Source of the DNA: Ischnura elegans | Taxonomy: Eukaryota > Arthropoda > Insecta > Odonata > Coenagrionidae | NCBI RefSeq assembly: GCF_921293095.1 | Contig: NC_060248.1 | Coordinates: 77,941,243 to 78,005,242, forward strand | Length of the DNA: 64,000 nucleotides | Reading direction: 5' to 3' | Shown: piece after piece, positions 36,691 through 47,057 of the stretch | Layout of the letters: every line of letters begins with the position of its first letter | Position numbering within the stretch: position 1 is the stretch's first letter | Position numbers and translations under genes: made by a program | Notes under the pieces: model-generated | The model's database searches: none | Told to the model about the DNA's origin: nothing | What the model saw: the letters and a program-made list of their open reading frames with translations, nothing else

Positions 36691-37808
36691 AAGATTTTTG
36701 ACCAGGAATGATGAAATCACGTAGAAACTGAAAACAATTATTAAACACTTATCCGCCTGCCCTGCCTTAATGGCGCAAATGACCTGTCCTTCGTTCCTTC
36801 CCTTCACCGACAAAAAAAATAGAAGGCCATAACAGGCTGAGGAGCCGAAATGAGTTGTCTGCAGGACTAATGCACTGCATATCAATGGGTCCGGTTGGAA
36901 TTACGTTCTGAACCTAACCATGAATAATTCCAGAAATGCGTTTCATTTTCCCACCTGGGTGATATTTTTTCGTCGCATCATTTTAGAAATAATGGTGTCG
37001 ACCGTTGGCATTGAGCGGGCGTTTCATTTCAGCTTTCTATGGCCAGTGCCATGCTCGCATCGTATTTGCTAGTGGACTTGATACGCAATACGTAATCACG
37101 CTCAGCTTTAAGACTTTCTTTTTCCTCTATATTCATGAAAGCATTGCTCTAGGCTAATCGTTTGTGGAGACATGCAAAGGAATCTAATTGTAAGATTGAC
37201 GCTGTTGAAACGATCTCAATGAATATAAGTCTTTGAATATGCCAATATATATACACTCTCCAAGATAAAAACTCTCTTCGAGCGATATCCCTTATGAGAA
37301 TGTAATCATGATTTAGCCACCTCAACTTGACCCTCTGTTTCACCGATGGAAGTTAATGGGAAGTCACGCTATGGTCTCAATCGTCGAGTGCATAATTAGC
37401 GAGTAAACTAAAGGACCATTTGTAAACAGACCACCCGCTGATTATATTGTCAAACTTCGATTTTTTCCTTGTGGTACAAGCATATTTCCTGATTAAACCA
37501 TTTCATTCCAATCTTTATATAATCATAGCAAATTTCCAGATCGGAATTGAACCCAAAGATTAAGATAGAGTAATTTCTACGCTTTGCCACCTAGTCCTCT
37601 TAAATTAGTTCATAACTTCTGCCAAATGCCATTAAAAAAAGGAGGGAATTTTGGGGGATAGAGAGCCAAGAACGTCCTTGTAATGATCCATCAGTTACGT
37701 GAGTGTATCATGAGTTACCACGAGGTTGATGGAGGAAAAATGGACCCCTCCTCTTACTCTATTTATTGGTAATAAGTTCTGTCGAAATTATTTTGAGAGC
37801 ACTCTATA
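36691..37808. other. Unassigned sequence
   Basis: No gene or repeat boundary recognised. Confidence 0.5.
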
Positions 37809-38039
37809 AGACCTCTTTACACGGTAAATAAACACTTACGAGTAAATGTGTGAATGGATGAATGATTTTTGTGGAAAGGATCATGTACGAATACATGGAC
37901 TAAATTGGAGCATGTTATATTTTCTGTACATGGATTCGCACAAGTTGAGTGGTTACGCGGTGCATTTTCTTGTCCATTCATGCGTTCATACACTTAGTTA
38001 TATACTCGTCCGGGCTCATATACCGTGTAAACAGGCCAT
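37809..38039. mobile_element. Short MITE related to the TTAA element
   Basis: Ends AGACCTCTTTACACGGTAAA and TACCGTGTAAACAGGCC are close to the ends of the element at 23216-25130. An inner GTGGTTACGCGGTGCATTTT repeats the same sub-motif. About 230 bp; target duplication not clear. Confidence 0.6.
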
Positions 38040-39460
38040 TAGAAACGGTCGATGTCGATGTTTAATAACATTTGCCATCTTTCTCTCTACCTTCCCGTGC
38101 ACACGTTTAAGACGAGTGCTTGAACTGCATATTTCGTTTATGACGTTTTTATCTATAATTAGACGCCTGCGGTAATTGATGGTTTGTCGTGGGAAACACT
38201 GGCATATCTCAGCAACTCTCTCTCGTTCTCTATTTCAGCGAAGAAAATAAATAGCATTCTACATTCGTGTCGGTAATCAGAAGCTTCAACTCGCAGTCTT
38301 TTGAGTTTCTTTGACGGCTCCACAAACGCTCGTTAAGTAGTATTCACAATGTTACAGTTCCTATTTGCCTTTTCATGAAAGTGTGCGAATCTCAAAGCTA
38401 GCCTCAAAACTTCTATCACTTGCAGACTCATGTTTTAGATGATGCAGAAATCAGCTGATTTTTTTCCAAGTGCCAACTTTTGTAATTGAGATCACTCCAA
38501 GAGCTGCGTGAAACTGTAATTTACCCCTAATTATCGTTTACCCGCACGGAAAACACCATAAGATCGAAAACTGCACCCAAAACCGTCGAATGAAGCTGGC
38601 ATATTGCCCAATCTACAATGCTGCCTTCCGTGATTGCTCCAGGGAGTGGAGAAGAAAAACCCTCTTATTCAAGGGAGAAACAGTTTCTAGAGCTTATAAT
38701 GTAGCACTTTCAATTAATGGAAAAAACACTGCGGCCAGTTTTCGATGCTAGCCATTTCAATTTCTACCACTTTTTCACCACAGTGATAGCGTAGTTGCTA
38801 CAGCACAGGGCTAAAAACCGTGGGATATCGTATTTGAACCAGTGCAAAGCCGTTGCTAACACAATAAAATCATCCCAGCTGGTGCTTTGAACTCTTAGTA
38901 CGTAATCGTTGGTCGGGGATGATTATATGAAGTTCGCTTGTAAATAATTACTGGATGATTTCTACCCTCGCCTATCAGCGCAGTTTTAAATATTGAGCGA
39001 TACACGGAAATTTATGTTTATGGATATAGGTCTGGGTTTGAATCGGTGTCTTATTCAGAACACCCTGATAGCCCCTCTATGAATATAATATTCAATTTAC
39101 CGCTGCACACTGCTTGCATTGGCCAAACCAAATCAATGGATCACCTATGTGCCAAAACAGCGTAAGTATACGCAATTATTTTAGGGGAAACTTTAAGAAT
39201 TACATTCCAGTTGGTGAAAACAGACTGAAAGGTTTATTTACATTTCTCGCCTATAAGGGAAGAGTAACTTCTAACTATAGATCAATCAGCTTTTGAGAGG
39301 CCCCAGAAATATTTTTAGAAAAATGTAATAACACCGCGAAAGATGTTTATGCTCCAATGCCCTTAACTGGAGGTGTGCACACGGTAATTTGTCATTTAAA
39401 ATATATATATAAAGTATGATACTTCGTTGACATTCTGTCATTGAAGAAAAATACTAAATT
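38040..39460. other. Mostly unassigned sequence
   Basis: Contains only the tRNA-like sequence at 38777; otherwise nothing recognised. Confidence 0.5.
38777..38850 (+). repeat. tRNA-like SINE head
   Basis: GATAGCGTAGTTGCTACAGC fits an A box and GTATTTGAACC a weak B box; GGCTAAAAACC resembles an anticodon arm. Degenerate, not a functional tRNA. Confidence 0.4.
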
Positions 39461-39651
39461 AAAACAAAAGAATTTTGCAAACCGTACTGTGGTCCGTACG
39501 ATTCATATAGTCGTCTCCCAAGGTCCCTCATACAAAATATATCAAATATAACACATGCGTTTACACTCTCTTATTGAATAAAAACAAAAACAATCTCGCA
39601 AACCGTACTGTGGTCCGTGCGATTCCCGTCGGCGTCTCCCTTGGTCCCTCT
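39461..39651. repeat. 70-bp direct repeat, two copies 120 bp apart
   Basis: 39461-39530 and 39581-39651 share AAAACAAAA, GCAAACCGTACTGTGGTCCG and CGTCTCCC.GGTCCCTC in the same order and spacing. The right copy is more GC-rich and opens the CpG-rich patch. Confidence 0.8.
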
Positions 39652-40200
39652 CAGTCCGACGGTGGTTGTCTCCTCGTCGATCCCCCACGGGCAAGTGCTG
39701 ATCCTCTGATGCGTCGCCTGATGGTGGAGGTGGCGCTCGCTAGGACCCTGAGCGCGCGGCTAATATCCGATGGATGGATAGACGTCCTTCGGCGGCGACT
39801 AACTCTTGCTGGCGGCTGTCCGTTCTTGTGTGAGTGCGCGCTTATGCTTTTGGTGGGCTGTGTTTGCGCGGTCAAGTCGCCACCGACGCCGCCGCGGCCG
39901 TAATCGAGAGGGACTGACAGGCACAAGTCCCATTTCCGTTCAGACACTCTTTTCCCTCCCTCCCTCCCCCATCCCATCGTCCACTTAATATCGCCGTCAA
40001 CCCCATCCCCTCTCGCACCATACCTCCTCCCTCCGCTTTCTCCCCACCTCCTCCGCGGGAGCTCGCATCTCCTTCTTGAGTCCCGCCACGACGTCGGAGA
40101 CTCACCGCTCTCATAGTGTCCTTACACTTGTTAGGGGGAGGGGGGCGTGGCGGTGGTGGTATTTGCAGAGGTGGGGCAAGAATTAAAATTGCGCCCATGG
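39600..40200. promoter_or_regulatory. CpG-rich patch, candidate promoter or first exon
   Basis: Clearly GC- and CpG-rich (CGTCGGCGTCTC, GCCACCGACGCCGCCGCGGC) in an AT-rich interval. Overlapping frames on both strands look like by-products of base composition. It could hold an unmethylated promoter, for example of the missing 5' exon of gene A, or it may be a GC-rich repeat. Confidence 0.35.
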
Positions 40201-40263
40201 TCGAAGCGTGATCACCTTGGACGCAATCTCTCGATGAGTTAAAGTTTTAATCAGGACCTCAAC

Positions 40264-40553
40264 GCCGGGGTGGATTCAGTATCAAATTTTGAGGGGGAGG
40301 GGGCATGACCTAGGTCCGGGGATTATGGAATACCCCCCGAGAGAGAGGGGCGTTCTCCCATGTAAAATATTTTGTAGGAAGTGCTACGCTCTAAGATAAA
40401 TGCGACTCAAACTTCTATCACGTTTGGGTGTTGGCATTTGCATATGCTCTCCCTTTATTCCTTTGCAAGGATAAAAAACGATTAAACTAATAAAAATTTA
40501 AAATTGGGGGGGGGATCATGGCCCCTGTAACCCGTCTCCTAAATTCGCTCCTG
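40264..40553. mobile_element. hAT-like MITE, 290 bp
   Basis: Ends GCCGGGGTGGATTCAG and TAAATTCGCTCCTG; flanking 8-mers ACCTCAAC and GCCTCAAC agree at 7 of 8. Inner GAGGGGGAGGGGGCATGACC resembles the sequence at 43185-43210. Confidence 0.65.
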
Positions 40554-43167
40554 GCCTCAACATGGGGGTGCCCGAAGCCCCCCAATGTAGATGGCGCCTT
40601 ACTCCCCTCAAAAAAACATCGGTTACAACAACAAGGATTAACGCCGTCATTATTTCCTAATAGAGTGAAACTTACACCTTCATTTCGCAAAGTAAACTAA
40701 CTCATAATTCACAAACAATTTTCCTGGATAAGGTCTCACGGAGGAAAAGTCGGGAGCGATGACTCGTACGATTGAACACCACTGTTCACCGTTGCATGAC
40801 TCCCCTTTATTCTCACATCGTCAAGGAGAATTGTTACAAGAGGACCTCCGCCCGGGAGTAAAATCACGTTTATTGTATTGAACAAAGTGCTAGATCGAAG
40901 GAGTTCATTAAATTTGCAGCGAAAACGAAGATCAATTATGGAACAATGGGCGAATTCTTAAATATGAAAGAAGCAACCCTAATATTAAGGGAAGTAATGG
41001 AAATAAATTTGGGTTGATTATAGTGACGATTTTCGGTTGCTCGTTCTCTCTTGAAATAAAGGTGTCACTCACGTCAGCAAGGTATCGTCTCCAAAATTTC
41101 GGAATTGATCGATTTACTCGTGCGTGCTGCTAGCTTTTCCATTAAAATGATAAGAATTGAGAGAGAATTTTTCAGCTCCTCCGATTGAACGAGTTCGTGC
41201 TCCAGCCATGTCTTCATTCATTACTGCTCATATTCCTATTAATATGTCGTGCAAATACGAAGAAAACCACTCAAATAATGATTTAATGCCTTTAAAAAAT
41301 ATCGCAGAATCTGATATATCTAGCCATGATCGCAAGTAAATATCTTGAAAACCAACCATCTTTCCCATGGGAGCAAATATTGAAGGTAATTCACCATCTA
41401 AAGACAGACAAATAATTACCACAGTGAGTGAAAATGATTTTAATTGAAAAATTCCGTTTGCATCCACTTGCTTTCCCGTTATCTGAAATGTAAGTGCAAT
41501 TATTATCACAGTCATGTCTGCGATCGAATTTGGCCGTTCTTTTAATTTCTTTTGTTTTCATCGATGGATAGAATTTGTAGCTACTGCAAGATTGCATATG
41601 ATGGAAATTGCACGAATGGGGGCCCGAGTCAATAAGGACTCAGCTTAGTCGAGACCCAATGGGGATGTTACTTTCATTTCAGGACCGTGGAAATTGCAAT
41701 GGGTGCTATTCTTTGAATTTGAAACGGCAAGTTCTCATAAATTTCGAGTTTCCGTCACATCAAATCCGTACTGAATACGGCCTTGGTTGACGAGCACACG
41801 GAAATTGCAATTCGATATGAAAATTTTACGCGGGGTGTCGAGTGAAATGACAAAAAAAAAACACCGTTATAAATTTAATGGAAGTCGATTTAAATAAAGG
41901 TCAAAGGATGTTTTCATATACGAAGGGCCTAACGTTGCAGTCAAGAGCTTTGTGAAGTGGGGGACTTCTGAATGGAATTATGCTCCCCCCGGCCTGGCCA
42001 AGTGGCGCTTCGGACATCAATCGGCTAACAAGGCTCAAGGGGGAATGGTTGCGTGGAGGGTCCTTTTATGAAAAACGGTGAGGAACAACGGCTGAACAAA
42101 GCCCGATCTCCTCTATCTCCCATTGGCGTATGCTGAAGTCAGTGCCCTAGGGTCCGACTTGTGTTGACCGTGATCGTAAGACATGATTTCTGAGAAATGA
42201 GTAATTGATCTGGTCGAAGTCAACCCGCAGCCCGTGAAACAGTGATGTTATTCTTTTATAATTGCATTAGCTGCCTAGTATTATTAAAGTGCTTCACGAG
42301 GCCTTAGCAAGAGAAAAAAATCTGAGGTTGGTGTAGGGGTGGGGGTTCTTATGGAGAGGGGGTTAATTTCGGGGGTTGTTCACTTGGGTTTACTTATACT
42401 ACCTTATCTCCCAAACATTTTGTAGGGAGTTTGAAGCCCCTTGGAGCCCACCTATTCGCCTCGGCCTGGGTGATTCTTACTACAGTTAGCTAAAATTTAT
42501 CATGTATACATTTAAGAAAATATCTTACGAAAGCACTAGTATTTGCGTTTAATCATGTTTTATTTATCCATGCCTGTGGCAGATGAAGGAGAGATTAAGA
42601 GAGGCGACTGCGTATTTCCAGTCATTTCTGGCAAAATAAAAAAATAAAACAATGGCGTGCGGCTTTCAAGCGTAAGTTTTTATTTGACTTGTTCAGCATG
42701 TAATTACCTTCCGTTTCATGTATATAAATGTCCCAAGGGAGATCTTTGTTAATCTCCGTTTTGATAAGAGTCATTGCGTGCCCCCAAGATGGACCTCAGT
42801 CTGCTCAGCGCAGCGTACCGTCCACCCCCTCACAGCGAGCTTAATTCGTCCATGAGTAATGCCAATTTCATTTCGTGGCCCGCAGGTGTGAGCAGGTTGC
42901 AAACCCCTGATAAATAACTTTGCATTGCCTTTAGATGAGAATTTTTCATTTCATAAAAGGAAGTGTCGATCCAATTCCACTGGTATATTGTCATGATGTT
43001 TTTATTCGTGTAAAACTCACTCTATCCTCTTGAAATTTTCTGGATACATTATGGAATAGTGAGTATTTGTCTGCCAACCAAATTTGAAAAAAATCACCTC
43101 TGCATTTTCTCGCGTTTAAAATTTTCTTATTCGAGTAACGGGAAAATGTTTACAACTGTCTATCCTG
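40554..43167. other. Unassigned sequence
   Basis: No coding evidence. A moderately GC-rich stretch at 41990-42200 is not identified. Confidence 0.45.
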
Positions 43168-43721
43168 TAGGGGCATTTTGAGGGGGAGTCACAGGGGTCA
43201 TGACCCTTCCCCCCAAATGTTATCAAAAATTTATAATTTTTATTAGTTAATTTTTATTTTTATTTTGTAACTTTGTAAGGGAGTAAAGGGAGTATGTATG
43301 CAAATGCTTTGATACAAGTGTGAAACGCGAAAGAAGTTCTATTAGTATTTATCGCAGAGTACGTAGCACTCCCTACTGTAAAAACGTCCCTCTCTCCCGC
43401 GGGTATTCCATTCTCTCCGAGCTCAGGGTCACGACCAGTGGTATCATGGAACCCGAACGCCGTTCCAGCACAACAAAAGACATAATAGTCAAATAACACT
43501 TTTATCGATTTTGTTGCCACAAAATTTCTTATACATTCATTCGTAACCAAAGCAAAAAGATTTGTAATAAAATTTAAATAACAACTTCTAAAAAAAAACA
43601 TTCAGAGTAATATTTCACTTCTAAAAAAGTTAAGGAAAGTGCGTTCCAGCTCTGCTAATTTTACCATGATATCAATGGTCATGACCTTCCGCCCAAACAT
43701 TTGTCGCTGAATCCGCCCCTG
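43168..43721. mobile_element. Possible older MITE interrupted by a second MITE
   Basis: TAGGGGCATTTTGAGGGGGA on the left and GCTGAATCCGCCCCTG on the right resemble ends of the CAGGGGCGGATTCAG type. The MITE 43436-43677 lies inside. The outer ends are imperfect and the flanks only partly match. Confidence 0.35.
43436..43677. mobile_element. hAT-type MITE, 242 bp (family 2)
   Basis: Ends CAGTGGTATCATGG and CCATGATATCAATG; flanking GTCACGAC and GTCATGAC agree at 7 of 8. The interior is homologous to 26846-27089 (ATAGTCAAATAACACTT, GCGTTCCAGC). Confidence 0.82.
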
Positions 43722-44345
43722 CTACTCCACACACCCACCACAACAATTTCGAGAGGATATCGTAAATATTAAATGAGCAATACGAAGCAAAAAAGGCACA
43801 TTACAAAGGTAAATGATGGAAAGATCTACCATATTTCCCAGGAATATTTCAAGATGATAACGTCAGTTTAAAACGAGTAATTCACCGCGAAAAAAGAAAA
43901 AAATACGACCGATCGAACGGGTCTAGTGCATATAGTCTTTGAACGGGAGTGAACGGGATAAGTTATGGAATTGTGAGCATTTTTCTGCTGATCAGATTTG
44001 AAAAAATCACATCGGCATTTTGTCATAGTGAAACTTAGAGGGATCCAAGAACCGCTCAAGGTTCTTGGATCCTTCAAATAACAAAATGTTAGCTTTTTTG
44101 TGAGGGGGAGGTAGTGGCGTCGTGATTCTCGTGTGAACTTCGTTCATCTGGAAAGTAGGCAATATTCTTGAGCCCTATTAAACAAAAGGCATAAACGGAG
44201 AGAATTTTTTTTTACCAAAGGCCTTAAACTTTCATTGATTTTCTGACTATGGCCTCCAAGAAACATTTGGGGTCCTAGGCTCTCTTCTTCTTTGGGATCC
44301 TTTCCTTCTCTAACTCTCCTACCTTTAAGAACGCTGAGAGCAATA
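43722..44345. other. Unassigned sequence
   Basis: Holds the hairpin at 44041 and nothing else recognised. Confidence 0.5.
44041..44072. repeat. Perfect 13-bp hairpin
   Basis: GGATCCAAGAACC, loop GCTCAA, GGTTCTTGGATCC. In the interval between the two genes. Confidence 0.65.
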
Positions 44346-45002
44346 GGGTGGTCTCTTATTTTTTTTGATTGCCTAAATTAAAAGATTATTACTCCTGGAG
44401 TACGTATTTCACGTTTTCAGATTTTTAAATGACGATATCTTTTTTTCGCAATTAAATGAAAAGTGAGAATTTTCAAGCGCGCAAAAACGCGACGGCTAAT
44501 TATGAATGCAGGGAAAATCCCGTGTGACGTCATTCTGCTTCCAGCTTCTGCCGTGTGAGGCCACCTTGGTGAGAGGCTATGAGCGCCGATACGATGCAGG
44601 CTGCTAGCAGGTAGCAGACTACCCTGCTAGCTGGTAGTGGTTGGCTTAAATAAGGATTATAATACCCTATCAAACAAAGGAAACTTTCCGACCATAGGCA
44701 ATTTTAATAGGTGATTATTAAGACATGTTTCCCTGAGCTCTGTGCCACATGCATGCATTGGTAATCTCAGATGATGTAAAACTCCTGTCTACTCGTATAG
44801 CATCTAGGTCCCTGTGACGTCATGTGGAGTGGCATCGCATGGGCGCCAATCTGGCCTTTTTCAATGAGTTTAAAATTGACCATTAACATTCTTCTAAACT
44901 GGGATTTCTAAAACCAAATAATTTGTATAGCATGAATGCACTAATGTTGGGTAACGAATCGCAATCAATGCCTTTTGTTGTCTTTGATGAAGGAAACTAC
45001 CC
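44346..45002. mobile_element. TA-flanked MITE-like element, 657 bp
   Basis: GGGTGGTCTC at the left and GAAACTACCC at the right are imperfect inverted ends, each bounded by TA (44344-44345, 45003-45004), as for Tc1/mariner-type insertion. An internal ACCCTATCAAACAAAGGAAA repeats the terminal pattern. A GC-rich part (44515-44640) contains TGCTAGCAGG..CCTGCTAGC. No coding region. Confidence 0.5.
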
Positions 45003-45154
45003 TATTGGTGGTCCCTCTATAACTCCTCTGGGCCTGAGTAGTATTTTCTGGAAACATCAAGGTTGAATCAAGTTAATACTTTCTTATAACTCGCTCGTTA
45101 ATGACCTTATAATTGTTTTTTTATATATCAATTTTTTTAATTGTTTGTAGGTAC

Positions 45155-46092
45155 TGTAGCGTTACGTCATTAATCTTGGAGATTGTTCCCGTAAGCCCAG
45201 ACATAGGGAAACTCTAATCGTCAGTCACAAGCTGGTTCAGGGAAAGACTCCACAAACAAGAAATCAGCACACAAGAAAAAAATTGTCAAAAATATTTACG
45301 AGTTATTTTCAATCAATATCTATTTGAAGTAGAAGTATTCAAAATCAGAATTATTACAGAAAACAACGATGATAACTAATGATCCCATAGGAAACATTAC
45401 CAAACTAAATACCAGCAATTTAATTTTTCTAAAATCAGCCATGTCTGTCAAACCATCCGTCCACCACCGGTGCCCGAGCAAAAGAGAGCTTGGGTATTCC
45501 ACGACGAGACAGGGTGGAGGGGAGGGATTTTTCCAAGGAGTGGAGGAGTAGAAAGGGCGATGTTCAATAAGCTGCAAATCTGCCCCAAAAATCGCCCCTG
45601 TTGACTCTCAGCTCCGCCAAACATCATCCCGGGGTAGGAGGGAACAGCGTGCAGGGCCGGAATTTTCCCCTCAAACTTCTGGGTTGGATACATCAGTCGA
45701 ATCAGAGGGAAATTCATTGGAAAACATGGAGGGCGGAGGCATAGTGGGGTGAGGTGTTGGAGGGAGAGAGAGTTGTGATAGGACTATGGTAATACTTCTC
45801 GCTCCAAACTGCATACTAGGGCCTCAGCACCCATTTCCCCTTGATTGCCAAGGAGTAGGTATTCCTCCGCAGTAGTCCTATGTAAGTCTTGCTCTGCAGG
45901 TATGGCTGGTTCTGGGCTGTTTCCGGAGGCAGAGTTCCGGAGGCAGAGATTCGGAGACAAGAGTTTCCGAGACTTAGAGTCTCCGAGCCTTTTAGTCGAA
46001 GGGCCTTAGCGCGAAAAACCTTAAGTTCTGCGGATAAGTTCCGAGGAAGTTCGGAGGAATTTCTGGGGGGGGGGACATTAAAAAATGCCACA
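45155..46092 (+). mobile_element. Candidate solo LTR, copy 1 (938 bp)
   Basis: Begins TGTAGCGTTACGTC and ends AAAAAATGCCACA, flanked by the exact 4-bp duplication GTAC (45151-45154, 46093-46096). Homologous along its length, in the opposite orientation, to 54235-55299. TG...CA ends and 4-bp duplications suggest a solo LTR of a Gypsy-type element. A tandem GAGGCAGAG motif and a G-rich stretch lie near the right end. No internal retroelement region is adjacent. Which strand is transcribed is unknown. Confidence 0.65.
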
Positions 46093-46098
46093 GTACGT

Positions 46099-46265
46099 TG
46101 GACACCTCTCTCAAAAACCCTCTGAGTACGCGGTGGCCCAGGGAAAGTAACTGCCTCTCCTGAATGTGAAAATTAACATGCCTTTGTTTAAGTCCAGTGT
46201 GAGCTCCACCCTCACCTGCTCAAACCAATCATCAAGTTAAATCTAAGAGAACATGTTGTTGTTGC
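46099..46265 (+). repeat. tRNA-derived SINE, first of a tandem pair
   Basis: GTGGCCCAGGGAAAGTAACT (A-box-like), TTTAAGTCCAGTG (decayed B box), TCCACCCTCACCTGCTCAAA tail. Shares its 5' flank (TTGGACACC...CTCTGAGT) with the second copy at 46317. Confidence 0.6.
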
Positions 46266-46316
46266 CCTATAAGTGGTAGAACATTTGGATACCAATGTAA
46301 CGGCCACGGGTGAAGC

Positions 46317-46470
46317 CATTGGATATCCCTGAATAAAAATCCTCAGAGTCTATGGTGGCCCAGGGAAAGGTAATGCATCCCCTACCCTGAATGTCTCAGT
46401 TCAATTCTGGGTTTAGCTTTATCCTCACTGATCAAAACTAACTTTTGGATGAAATAACTGAGTGAGAGAG
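46317..46470 (+). repeat. tRNA-derived SINE, second of a tandem pair
   Basis: TTGGATATCC...CTCAGAGT then GTGGCCCAGGGAAAGGTAAT (A box) and CAGTTCAATTCTGGG (B box), followed by TATCCTCACTGATCAAAAC. Same orientation as the copy at 46099 and better preserved. Confidence 0.65.
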
Positions 46471-46745
46471 TAGGTTTATGTGGTAGATGGGTATTGAGGA
46501 GGTACCTGTATGGTGCTGGGTGGCTTGCCCTTGTGTTCCATTAAAGATGGTAACTCATGGAATGTTTGGTTTCAAGAAATGCATTACTAGCGCTAAATAA
46601 AATTTAATGCATTCACTAATATACAATGGATTATTTAAAAAAAAGTTAGCCATGGTCATTCAGGTTGTGGCATTTCAGCACCGAAAAGGTGAATGAAATC
46701 AAAATTTAAGAAAATCACATAATTATATTTTTAGCAGTTTCATTA
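46471..46745. other. 3' flank of gene B
   Basis: AT-rich sequence between the SINE pair and the gene B polyadenylation signal; nothing else seen. Confidence 0.5.
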
Positions 46746-46751
46746 TTTATT
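46746..46751 (-). terminator. Gene B polyadenylation signal AATAAA
   Basis: AATAAA on the minus strand about 157 nt downstream of the gene B stop, in AT-rich sequence. Confidence 0.45.
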
Positions 46752-46907
46752 ACAATTATTTCATCAAATTTTAAAAAAATTATCCAGTGCTAATATACAA
46801 GTAGTAATACTCTTAGTATATGTAATATTTGCAGTTTTTCTGGGGTTTAAAGAAAATTTGATAAAAACTTTAAAACTTTTTTTTTCCATTAGTAAAAAAT
46901 GTTTTAC

Positions 46908-47057
46908 CTAATTTTTCTTTTTTCCAAAGTCTTCTCCTTCTTGGATTGTGTCTGGCAAATGTTGGTTGCTAGTTTCTGGTAACAGAAGTACCAATATCCC
47001 TGCTACCAATGGGAAGATCCCAAAGGTTATTGGTGGTATAAGAGGATGGATGGTATC
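46908..47057 (-). CDS. Gene B terminal exon
   Basis: Encodes DTIHPLIPPITFGIFPLVAG, then [20 protein letters not shown] and a short basic end GKKKN before TAG (46908-46910). Unlike gene A there is no GTAAGT at the equivalent point, so the protein appears to end here. AATAAA (minus) at 46746-46751 is a suitable polyadenylation signal. Confidence 0.87.
   Translation of the reverse strand, partial: DTIHPLIPPITFGIFPLVAGILVLLLPETSNQHLPDTIQEGEDFGKKKN

Noticed and set aside
39574-39988. Overlapping frames of 60-109 residues on both strands
   Set aside because: They overlap in a CpG-rich patch, have Arg/Pro-rich composition and no motif; stop-poor by composition.
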